From positions 25,186,894 through 25,250,893 of the forward strand of contig NC_054754.1 of assembly GCF_018143015.1 (NCBI RefSeq): 64,000 nucleotides of DNA, written 5' to 3'. Positions 1 through 11,300 of this stretch are shown piece by piece. The notes under the pieces were generated by a model, which ran no database searches, had not been told where the DNA came from, and saw nothing but the letters and a program-made list of their open reading frames with translations. The translations under genes were made by a program, and so were the position numbers. Position 1 is the first letter of the stretch. Each line of letters opens with the position of its first letter. The DNA comes from Lytechinus variegatus (taxonomy: Eukaryota > Echinodermata > Echinoidea > Temnopleuroida > Toxopneustidae).

Positions 1-1127
1 TCATCATCTCTCCCATCTTTCTCCCATTTCCTTCTTCCCCAATGTCACATCCACCACTGCTTACCCCCCCCCCTCCATAAGCAGATGAATTCTTGACTGA
101 GTGCAGCTGAATATTATGCCCCCACTATTTTCGGATAACATACATGAAGAGGCGCCACCACGAGGAGGGTGTGGTGGTGACTGTCTCTATAATTATTTTA
201 AGTAGGTATAGCGGGGGAAGAGTATGAAAAGGGTGGCAAAAAAGAGGGGTAAAAGGACAAACAACTAAGGGAAGAAGATGATATTACATGGTTAGATGAG
301 CTATTCAGGAAACAATTTTTTCTTTTTCCAAAAAAGTGATAAGTAGATGAAGTGGAAATTGGACCAGCTAGGCATCAGATAGACTGAATACAAATTATAC
401 TGATCAGTAGCGGTGTAGACCAAAGAAAATTAGAAGCAAACTTGAGAGTAGACTATCTGAAAAGTAAATATAAACTCTCAAACTTTGAAAGCCAACTTCA
501 TCGAATTAAACCAAACAAATCTCGGCTTCTGCAGAAGCCCGTCGTAAACCGTCAGGTTATTGTGAGAAAGTGACATTGAACATGACCGTTGTGATTTTGG
601 ACTGGAGATTATCTACCATCTAATTTACATGAACAAGATTAAACCTGATCACTCAAACAGTTCTACAGTTGATTACGAGCACAAGACAATTCCATGTATA
701 TGAATTCTGTGACCTTTGATCGTGATTTTCCCTAACACTTAAAAGATCATTGTCACCCCCACATGCATACTTGGATAAAGTTTTAAATGAATCCGTCAAA
801 CAATTCTATGGTCATCATGAGTATGAATTCAGTATGGACGAACAGCGCGAAAACACATTGGCCTGTATTTTCAAATTCAGTTTTACCTTGGCAATTGCAT
901 GGCAATGGTCTCACTCTGTGCTTAAACTATGGAAAGCCAAAAATTGTCGAAAGCTCATCTGCATTGTCTGATTCTATTTTTTGTTGGTATGATTGCTACA
1001 TGTATCTTTACTTTGCTTTTTCTACTTGCTGTAATGGAGAAGAAAACTATTTTAGTGATCATTCCAAGACAGTTATGAAAGATTTGAGTGTCAAAAGTGT
1101 TGATAAATTGAACCTATCCTGTTTGAT
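1..1127. other. No recognisable gene
   Basis: AT-rich sequence with small purine-rich stretches. Overlapping short open frames at 750-1164 have no recognisable motif, repeat ends or splice context, so I do not call them. Confidence 0.5.
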
Positions 1128-1723
1128 TAAAGGACAAGTCCACCCCCAACAAAAGTTGATTTGAACAAATGGAGAAAAATCCAGGAAGCATAACACTGAA
1201 AATTTAATCAAAATCTGATGTAAAATAAGAAAGTTATGACATTTTAAAGTTTTGCTAAATTTCACAAAACAGTTATATACACATCCTGGTCGGTATGCAA
1301 ATAGGGGGACTGATGACGTCACTCACTATTTATTTTGTATTCTATTACATGAAAAAAGATATTTTAATTTTCTCCTCATTGGAAGGTGAAATAATGTTTT
1401 TCCTCCATCAACATGATGGGGAATTACAATAGTTCTAACATTTCATGGTTCAGTAAAAATTAATCCTTATTGTCAAATCCTAAGAAAATGGAAATATTGT
1501 ATAATTCAAACAATAAAATAGTGAGGGACATCTTCGACTCCCTCACTTGCATGTTGTGCTTAGTTGTGCACATATAAATGTTTTGTGAAAAATAAGCGAA
1601 ACTTTAAAATGTTATAACTTTCTTATTTTACATCCGATTTTGATGAAATTTTTAGCGTTATTCTTGTTTGATTTTTCTCTATTGATTAAAATCAACATTT
1701 TTCTAGGGTGGACTTGACCTTTA
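1128..1723. mobile_element. Foldback MITE, GGACAAGTCCACC family, copy 1
   Basis: Begins TAAAGGACAAGTCCACC and ends GGTGGACTTGACCTTTA. Arms of about 200 bp are inverted copies of each other (for example ATGACATTTTAAAG versus CTTTAAAATGTTATAAC). No coding frame. Further copies are at about 46081-46662, 47991-48596 and 62519-63088. Confidence 0.75.
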
Positions 1724-2108
1724 AATTTTAATAGAGAATTTCGTCACAATGGGTTATCCATAGTTAAACCACATATTAATACCAGTTTAAATATAAACTG
1801 GAGTTAATGTAGAATACAGGCCATTATTAATATTATTAATATGTAGGAATATTGTAAATATGTTACCAAGTAATCAAATTACAGATCCATTTTAGTTATT
1901 GACCATAATGGAAATTACTTAAGTTCTTTCGTATCACATTGACCATGTTTTACCATTGATATCAATGTCAATGCAAATGTCCATGATAGAAACAAATGTA
2001 TGATACCAAAATCAGAACACAAAATACATCATCAGGATGTTGAATATACTGTACACATTTATTTTGCACTGAAACATAAAATACATAATGGTATATGCCG
2101 CGAATATG

Positions 2109-2480
2109 CAAATTTCTTGCAATTGATTGCAAGTTTCTTGCAGAAGATCCCAATTTACTTGCAGTTGATCCCAAGTTTCTTGCAATCGATCACAAGTTTC
2201 TTGCAATTAATCACAATTTTCTTGCAACTGATCCCAAGTTTCTTATAATTGATCACAAGTTTCTTGTAATTAATCCCAAGTTTCTTGCAATTGATTGCAA
2301 GTTTCTTTCAATTGATCCCAAGTTTCTTGCAATTGATCCCAAGTTTCTTGCATTTGATCACAAGTTTCTTGCAATTGATCACAAGTTTCTTGCAATTGAT
2401 CACAAGTTTCTTGCAATTGATCACAAGTTTCTTGCAATTGACCCAAGTTTCTTGCAATTGATCACAAGTTTCTTGCAATG
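2109..2480. repeat. 21-bp minisatellite
   Basis: About 18 head-to-tail copies of a 21-base unit (TTTCTTGCAATTGATCACAAG). Being a multiple of three, it is open in several frames on both strands (KFLAIDH on plus, LQETCDQ on minus). I do not regard these as proteins. Confidence 0.9.
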
Positions 2481-2660
2481 CCCCAATTGACACATTCCCA
2501 GCTTATCAAATTCAAGGATGAGTTGTCTGGTAATGAGGCACTTATCGGGGGCCATTCAATGACAACTTGTCATTTGATAGTTGCCATTGTAACTGCCAGA
2601 CGCCTGTGCTACTCAATCAAGCAAACGCAATGAGATTTGTCAGATCTGACATCTTTCAAG

Positions 2661-2803
2661 GGAGCATTTCATCAACAGTTTGATCAGATCTGACAACTTT
2701 CCTTGTTTTTGATTGGCTGAGAAGCACAGTTCCTATGGTAACTGTCGGATAAAACAGGACTTTTCGGATAAAACATCTATCAAGTCGTTTCACGAAACAC
2801 TCC
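2661..2803. mobile_element. MITE, GGAGCATTTCATCAACA family, copy 1
   Basis: Shares the core GATTGGCTGAGAA and GGTAACTGTCGGATAAAACA with copies at about 28203-28342 (inverted) and 49893-50047. Ends GGAGCATTTCATC and GAAACACTCC. Confidence 0.6.
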
Positions 2804-3600
2804 GTAACACAAAAGTTAGCGATTAATCGCTAAATGCCAATGACCAATCACAATCATTGTTGCATGCGCGTTCTGCTCATTAGACTGACTTGGAACCAAT
2901 CAGAATTGTCGTTCCAAATTAGCGATTAATCACTAACCACTGTTGTTAGGGGTCCCTGACGACAAAAGTTTATGTATCACCCCTGCAACAAAAGAGCCTG
3001 CAGATGAATATTAGGATTTATCATAATGTTGATCACATTTCCACTCCCTGGGGAGTATTTCCTGCCTGGCTCCTGCAAAATAGCACCACCAAATCTTATA
3101 CACAATAACACTTCCATCCCACTGGGTATCCATTATCATTACAAAAAGACTTGACATATTATGCATAGTTTTTGCTTACTCTTAAACATCCATACTATAA
3201 AAATTTACAGACCTGAAATAAATATAATTGGCGTGTCATACGTAACAAATAAAGAACTCAATATAAATGCAAGACCTCCCAGTTTAAAAACCTTTTATTA
3301 CAGATCTCGTTCATCATTATTGAAGGTTTGTACATTTCTGCAATTACAGTATATTTTCCTATTACGTATAGTCAAACAATTTCTTTAAAAATAATAAAGT
3401 TGAATCTTCATGACTTAATTGCAAAATTATGTTTAACAGGTATATTGGTATACCTTCATATCCATAATGTATACCAATGTAAATGTATACATTCAGTTTT
3501 TCATCTGTGCTATGTGCATAATTGTATCATTTGAAATTAACATCTTGAATGAAGAGTGGAAAATTGCAAATGTTGGTATATATCTTGCTAAAGGACATTA

Positions 3601-3676
3601 GCATTGAGATGGGATTTGAACCCTGTACCTTGCGAATGGTAGTTTGTACACACATCCACTACACCACTCCCTGCTA
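3601..3676 (-). repeat. tRNA-derived sequence (minus strand)
   Basis: Read on the minus strand it has an A-box-like TGGTGTAGTGG and a B box GGTTCAAATCC at proper spacing. The acceptor ends do not pair well, so it is a SINE head or tRNA pseudogene. Confidence 0.5.
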
Positions 3677-3897
3677 CAAGAAATGACAAGTAGTACGGTA
3701 CATGCATCATTGAACACAGGTGCACAGACAGTGCAATGAATTTCAAGTTCATAAATACAGAATCTAATAAATACATATAAACATATACTACCTTGCTTTT
3801 ACACAGGGGTAAAATTGATCAAGTGAAAAGCTGATTGGCTTCAAGAGCTTTCAAGTAAAATAGTCCTTCCAACATCATCAAAACTATAAATATCTGG

Positions 3898-4070
3898 TGG
3901 GTGTTTCTTAAAGCTGTTCGTAAGTTAAGAGCGACTTAAAGAACGACTGGTGATCCCTTCTTGCGGTAAGTGGTATATTGTATTGGCGATGGTTTAGCGC
4001 GTAAGAAAGGTTCACCAGTCGTTCTTAAAATCGCTCTTATCTTATGAACAGCTTTATGAAACGGCCCCCA
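3898..4070. mobile_element. MITE, CATAAAGCTGTTCGTAAG family, copy 1
   Basis: Left TAAAGCTGTTCGTAAGTTAA, right CTTATGAACAGCTTTATGAA, about 170 bp hairpin. Other copies at about 34712-34883 and 49497-49637. Confidence 0.72.
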
Positions 4071-4136
4071 GAACAGATGTAAACCCTTGACCTACAGGGC
4101 TTACATGTATGTTCACTTTGTCTTTAAGAAGTTGAT

Positions 4137-4680
4137 TGACTTCACTGACTGTCTAATACCACATTGGCTAAACCCATTTGGTCTACTATCAATGTGGTCT
4201 AATTGCCATTTGGTCTTCACTATGCTTGGCCTTATACCCACGGAAAATTGCCGATTCTTCCATCGCCAACTTGTTCACTCACCACATGGTCTACCTTCAT
4301 TTATTCTAATGCCATTCCGTTCAGCATTTTATCTAACAACCATTTGGTCCAATCATCACTTCGTCTAATCACCACTTCGTCTACTCACCATTTCGTCTAT
4401 AACCAGTTGGTCTAATACCCATTTTCTTTTCATTCATTTTGCACAATTAACACTTTAGTTTCATTAGACCAAATGGTATATGGACTAAATGGCTATTGGT
4501 TCAGCTGCTTAGACGGAATGGCATTAGACTAAATGAAATTAAACCATGTGGTGAGTAGACGAACTGATGATAGACCAAATGGTAGTAGACGAGTTGGCTA
4601 TTGGACGAATTGGCATAAAACTAATTGGAAATAAACCTTACCCACTTAGACTAATTCTCATTTAGTCTAATGCCAAGCTG
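4137..4680. repeat. Foldback repeat of degenerate CATTTGGTCTAAT units, copy 1
   Basis: The first half (4137-4440) is a run of about 16-base units like CCATTTGGTCTAAT in plus orientation. After a centre near 4440-4460 (CATTCATTTTGCACAATTAA) the units are inverted (ATTAGACCAAATGGT). Further units continue at 4895-5105 beyond a MITE. Related arrays at 7480-7592, 25665-26025 and 35310-35590. Confidence 0.7.
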
Positions 4681-4732
4681 AATTAATTTTGAATTTGTCT
4701 GCAAATAATTTGCTTTTTGTCAAACGGCAACC

Positions 4733-4890
4733 TGGGGCCTGTTGCATAAAACTTTTACCTGAGAAAACTATGATAAAATCTGAAAACTAAGGTTAGTCTG
4801 ATTTATGCCATTGACTTTAACACAGGGCAAAAACTTCGGTAAAAACAACCCGAGTTCTCTCAGGTAAAAAAAGTTTTATGCAAAGGGGCC
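4733..4890. mobile_element. Small hairpin MITE
   Basis: Inverted ends GTTGCATAAAACTTTTACCT and AAAAAGTTTTATGCAAAGGG. It splits a region of ACCAAATGG repeats (4137-4680 and 4895-5105). Confidence 0.65.
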
Positions 4891-5218
4891 GCAGGTTCAT
4901 GAACAGATTACCAAACAATGTTGACTAGTGGTGTTAGATCGAGTGGATACTATATGAAATTAGATAAAATGGTAACTGGGCTAAATGGAGATAAGACCAA
5001 ATGATTAGTAGATGAACAGGTTATAGAGGAACTAGGATTAGACCATGGGGGATGAGAACAAAACAGAAAGAGGTCAAATCAGATGTAGGCCAAGTGGCAA
5101 TTTAGTGATTTTCCTTTTCAAGGGCTTACCAAAACTAGACTTGGCATTTCAAATCAATCAGCCTTCCATACTGAGATTTTCACTCCTGTGTAAAAGCGAG
5201 GATAGAGGGCGGAATGTC

Positions 5219-5362
5219 TCATGAGATTTGTGGAGTGACACCTATCCTTTCTAATATGTATTCAGGCATACAGAAGACTGGGTTGACTGGTTTGATCTTC
5301 TCTGAGTAGCTCCCAAGAAGAGAGAGACCAGCGATACCAAAGAGAGTATGGAATGGGTCGAC
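5219..5362 (-). CDS. RABGGTB: RABGGTB terminal coding exon 9
   Basis: 47 codons and a TGA stop. It starts [17 protein letters not shown], with zinc ligand H291, and ends [17 protein letters not shown], close to the vertebrate C-terminus in length and position. Acceptor CAG. Confidence 0.95.
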   Translation of the reverse strand, partial: VDPFHTLFGIAGLSLLGSYSEKIKPVNPVFCMPEYILERIGVTPQIS

Positions 5363-8300
5363 CTGAAATGGGAAAAGAATGAAGTAGAAGATTTCAGGGC
5401 TTTCATTGGTTTAAATCAATGTAGGTATAAAAAAAGATGTTTGCATGTACACTGGACAAAAAAGAAATGCTATGACTTAGGCCATTATTCAACTTCCCCT
5501 AAAGCAGAGTCTATTTTATTTCTAATATACATGTAACCTGTACTTCTACCCAAGCTAATATCAATTATATCAACAGCAAGATAGTGGTTAATGGCTCTCT
5601 TCTTTCATAATTTGATGACTTTGAATATTTTGTCCCCTCTAGCATGTATGACTTAAACCCATGACTACTGGTTCTTACCATTCTATGCATGGTTCAAATA
5701 ATGTTTGGATGCTAAACATTTTCACATTAATTCAATACCACCACACGCATATCCATATTATGGTTTAACAAATACCTCCATCCAAAAATGAAATAAAAAT
5801 ATCTTACCATGTCACCAGGCCGGTCTGCAAAGCCGCCCGTCTCATCATCTTGGCAAGCCAGAATAAATCCTATAAGTTTCTTACTATCTATCCAATGTAA
5901 TCTATTGATAATCTTTAGTGATGCTAAGACCCACCATGAGTAACAGACATCTGGAAGCTTCTCAGGCCGACCTAGAAAAAAAAATAGGAAGAAAGTATTC
6001 CAAAAAGTATGTTTCTAAAATATCTCAATCCATTTTCTTTATCCATGAATAATTCACACACCAGTGGTACTAGGTTAATCCCCGACAAAGAATTGGGGGT
6101 CAAGCCGTTCTTTACACGCAATAGTTGGCACCTCCAAGCATTGTCTGATCAGAATGTCCCATTGCCACTAGTCAAGACCAATTCACTGCAGTCATTTTAA
6201 ACATGAATTACAATCTATTGCCCCCAATCTACAACTTCACACCAATGCATCATTTCTACAATAGAATGTTTTATCAAAACACTCGCATAAATAGATGGAT
6301 GCTATGAATGTTTAACAACTACAAGACATGTTTTTAAAATATGCTTTTGTATTGAGGTCAAAGCATCTCTGGACACATAGGCATTGTGAAAATTATCTGT
6401 TTGTGTTACTGTCTTGTGCTGACCCCCCCCCCTCGCTGTGAGATAGGTCCTCCCTATAATAGCCCAGCTTTATTATCCAAAAACAGATATAAAGGCCTGG
6501 TCACACCGCCCGAGCGTTGTTGGAGCGGTAGGGAGGGTCGAATTTTGCTCACAAAATTGGGGAAAAAATTGAAAAAAAAAACAAAAAAAAAAACAATTGA
6601 AAATGGTGAAGGGTAGCGAGCGGTGATGATTTTTTCTCTCCGCTCCACGACCGCTCCAACAACGCTCGGGCGGTGTGACCAGGCCTTAAGTATTGACAGT
6701 GAACGGAATAAAAAAGCTTTGGGAAGTGTTTCATGACACAAATTTTCACTGACAATTTTGCTCTGAGCCAGTCAGATGCAAGGTTTACAGTAGCTTATAA
6801 CAAGTGGTCAGCTATCTTACCATTCAGACCACCAGACGGGAGTTGTCTTTCACACAGCCACCAGCCTAGCAGATCGGCATTGACATAATGAAGGTTGTTT
6901 GTAACGGATAGGAACCCAACACAACAGTAGATCTATAGACCAAGGAGACACAGACAGATATGAAAATGAAGCAGATTGAGCCAAACATGTCCAGTCAACT
7001 TTACCCAAGTCAAACTTGGATTAGTCAAACAACACCTTAACCCAGTTAGCTCCGGCCCGCTTCACAGGCCGGAGCCCAGGGGTCGACCTTGCAAAGCGAG
7101 GGAGACTCGGGACTGCGGTAGATTGGGGTCTCAATAATAACCTTAATAAAATGTGGAAACAGAAATCATGCACTTGCCACAATTACATGGATGAAGGTCT
7201 ATCGTGACACACAAATCCTGACATCGAGGCACAGACTGGAACCTCAAAAAAATAAAATATAGCCTTGGTCTCGATCGGCCATTTCGTTTTGAATTTTGAA
7301 AGAAGAGGTATCGCGACAGAACTTTTTGTTTTTTTTGAGCGGGCCGGAGCTCCCTGGGTTAACAACACCTAAGTTCATCTTCTCTTTATATTTTATTGTG
7401 TTTACCCTTCATAGGTCGATTTTTGTGAAGGTCAAAGCTATTTATTCATTCCCAACAAGATAAATCACTAAGTGGCATCACACTAAGTGGACTAGAGACA
7501 AAATGAAAATAGCGTAAAGAATATTGATAGTAGACCAAATAAGTTTAGCCCATTTGGTATTTGGCTTGTAGACCAAGTGACTATACACCATTCTTACCTG
7601 TCCAGAATGCGACTCTGAGCCCGGCCTGACCCCAAATCCTCCATCAAAGTTCATACAGGATACAACAAATTGCACTGCTTTCTCCATGTTTGGCAAGGTT
7701 TCTAATCTTTTCTACTTGTGCCAAAAAATATTTACAGAGTAACAGAGAATGAAGGATGTATGGGAGAGAGAGAGGGAGAGAGAGAAAGATAGGGGGAAAA
7801 AGCAAAACAAAAACAAAACAAAAGAAACACAAATATCATTGATTCAAGTAAATATACAAAATATAGATGTGTATTAATAATAAGACTGCTTATGATTACT
7901 AGTAAACTAGAATACTCATTAATCATCACATTGATCATCCTATTCTTTTCATTTACAATCATCTACATTTGTATCATAAAAACAGCAGTTTTGATTTAAT
8001 TTCTTTTAACCCTATCTAGGTCGGGGGGGGGGGCCTCGGAGGCCCCCCCTCAACGAATCGCACGATATTTTCGCCGTTCGCCGCTCGCTGAGTTTTTACT
8101 TTCAAGTCTTGCGCAACTTTTGAGACCAATTTTGCGTCACCCGGGTATGTGGTTCCGAAATTACGCAACATTATGTAAGTGCATGTCAGACCGAAAATTG
8201 CTCAAAAACGTGATTTCGTGTACAAAGTCAATGCAAATTGTGTTTTCAACCAAATTTCATAAATGTATGATTATTTTTAGTTTTGCTAGTCTAAATGTAT

Positions 8301-11300
8301 TCATTTTATGCTTTTTATGATCACAGAAGAGTCCCCAACAAATTTCATTGAAAAAATAATGAAAAACAAAAGGAAAAAAAACAAGGAAATACATAAGAAA
8401 TTGCAAAAAAACAATATAATACATAAGAAAATGATTTGATATCACAATTTTTTCATGTACTCTTGCTTAGGACACCACAAAGAGTTTCTATACCAAAAAT
8501 TAGTACATTTGGAGCTTTATTTAGGGAGTTAGAGGAAAAAGTACGATTTCGCATACTAATTACGCATAAATTAGCATAATCACTTAATAGCGATTCACAT
8601 GAAATAAATTACTATACAATCTTGTAGATTATGTCCCAGGCAACCCGTGTGCAATTTTTTGGCGCAAACGTGCGGTCGACGGCCGAGATCTTAGGGGGGC
8701 CTGGGAGCCCCCCCTGGCCATAGGAACTCCCAAAATACCCCGGCCTAGATAGGGTTAATATATTTTGCTACAAATTCACATTGTTTTCTACATTTTCTAC
8801 ATGATGAGGTCATTATGATCTTGTGGTACTGACTATTGTCTTTCAATGAAGGTGTCATATGGGTTTAAATCCTAGCCTAGAGGTAAATACCTTACAGGAC
8901 TAATTCTTTGAATGCAACCAGCGATAGAAATGGCAGTGTGAGCTGAAACCAGGTAAATAATATTCCGTGTTGGAATAGACTTTATCCCAACAGAGTTTGT
9001 TATACAAAAGCCTGTTATGGTCATGACTTACCATTAATGACAACGTTGCTACAGCACAAAAGGAAAATCTGGTGTCCACCTCACCTGTCAAAGAGACAAG
9101 AAGCAAAGAAAAAAAGAAGAATAAACAACAACTATGAGCATGATTCATTGTTCGAAAAGTGGTGCGTGTGTGCATATGCTTCTTGGTGTGTAGTAGGGGA
9201 AAGGTTTGAGGCTTCATTCCACATCAGCATTATAAGAGCACTTCTTTTCCAGTTCATTATATCACAGAAATTTCTGATGCAAACTTGAATTAAAATAAAA
9301 ATTCAGATCGCTCATTATTTTTTTATGCAAATAATACAGGAATATTCTCAATTTAACACAAAAAAAACAACAACATAAATTACAAAACAGAGCAGAAATA
9401 GAACTGTAAGGAAAAAATTAAGGACATGCATTCTATTAAAAAACATTAATAAATGGATATTAAACAATGTAACATTAAAAACTATGCAAGAACCATTTTG
9501 GCTGGGGGGGGGGGGGATGGGTAGATAATTTTCCAAGGCAAGCTAGATGTAGTATCTTGGTAACCTGGGGAGGAGAGGGCAAAATAAAGTTCAAATGCAA
9601 GCCAAAATATTGTTTACTATTTAGGAAATAAAACTAAAAGGCAAGCAGAAAAAAAAACTATCATGGCTTCTTTTGCCAATTTACCACTAACAATAACTAC
9701 TTACCCCATTTGTCCCCTGCAAATGACCCATCATCTTGTTGCAGTGATGTGACATACTCAACAACCTTATCAACATCAATGACATCAAGGGCATCATAAA
9801 TGGCTAAAATCTATGTCACGATAGAAAACAACAGAAATGTCTCGATTTAATTGAACATTTTTTGAAATAATTAAATATTAGTGATGACAGAGAGAATACC
9901 AATATTGCCAATTTTAAGAATAAAAATTATCCGAATGCATTAAAAAATTACTTAAAGGGGAAGTTCACAAAAAGTTTGTTGTAAAAATAGCAGAAAAAAA
10001 AATAATAAAAAGTATTGGTGAAGGTTTTAGGAAAGTCCATTGAATATTAAGAAAGTTATTAGAATTTCAACAACTTTTATTTGCGACATCATAAACAAGC
10101 AGCTGCCTTTGATTTATTCAATATGAAATTCATAAATTTCACATTTTAGGAGCTCTTATGAAATGATTTGTGTATTGATATATGGAGGGTACCATAAAAG
10201 CCATTTTAAATTTTCTGAGAAAATGACATTTCATTGATTCTTTTTACCATATGATATGTAGGAAAGCTGCTCGCATGTGACGTCACAAATCAAATAATTA
10301 GAATTCTAATAACATTTTGATTCTCAAATGATGGATTTTCCTCGAACATTCACAAATATTGTTAATTATTTTTTTCTGCTACATTTACAATAAACATTTT
10401 GTCAGGGGAAACTTCCCCTTTAATATATATGACTAATATTGAGTGTTGCAAGAAAAACAAATTTATATCACAATTTTTTTTCCAAGTTTACAATTGATAA
10501 ATCAATTCTATTCGTAGCTCTCATGACTAAGGATAGATTCATAGCTCTCGTTTCAAAAGTAAGACCAAAGACAAATTTGCAACTGACTTCAAGATTTATG
10601 ATTGATTTGGGGACCCTGATTGCCTTGCAATTGAATGCAGGTCCTTGCAATGCTCTATAAGACGGTTTCACCAAACAGGTCCCTCACCTGTATTGCACTT
10701 AAGGTGTAGAGAAGATGGGGGTCGTGCCCAACACTGGCACTAAATCCTCCACATTCATGCTGGCAGCTGACGATGAATTCAATGATCTCCTGTTTGTCCA
10801 TTCGGTCAAGCTGACCCATCAGATCCATGACAGTGATACCCCAGTACATGCCACTCATCCTTAGGTATTCAGTCATCACATACTCCTGTTATTTAAATAA
10901 AAAATGTCACTTTAAAAATATCTTCATCCAATAACAACCACCTGTCTCTTCATATTTCGAGATCAATAAGATTTTTTGAGCCCGAGATGACCTTTGACCT
11001 AATGATCATCATCAACACAAATGTGGTCTTTCCCAAGGATTATTTGTACCAAGTGTAAACACAATTGATGCAGAAATAAAATAGAGCAAACTGAAAAGAC
11101 TTAATATTTTTGTAATGGACCAACAGACAAAAAACTACTACTAACAGAAAAAAGTGATCTCTAGGTCTCTGCCAAACTTTGTTCAGGCAAAGACAAAAAT
11201 TAAACAATCATCACTAGTCCTACATGTACATAAGGAGTTCTTGGGGTGCAGTGAAATTTTATGTATACATGTATAAGTTCTCCAATCTAACAAAAATAAA

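Noticed and set aside
750..1164. Overlapping plus-strand frames of 73 and 125 codons
   Set aside because: No family motif, the second runs into the foldback MITE at 1128, and both have the composition of AT-rich non-coding DNA.
2012..2493. Open frames through the 21-bp repeat on both strands
   Set aside because: A repeat unit divisible by three with no stop is open by construction in several frames at once.
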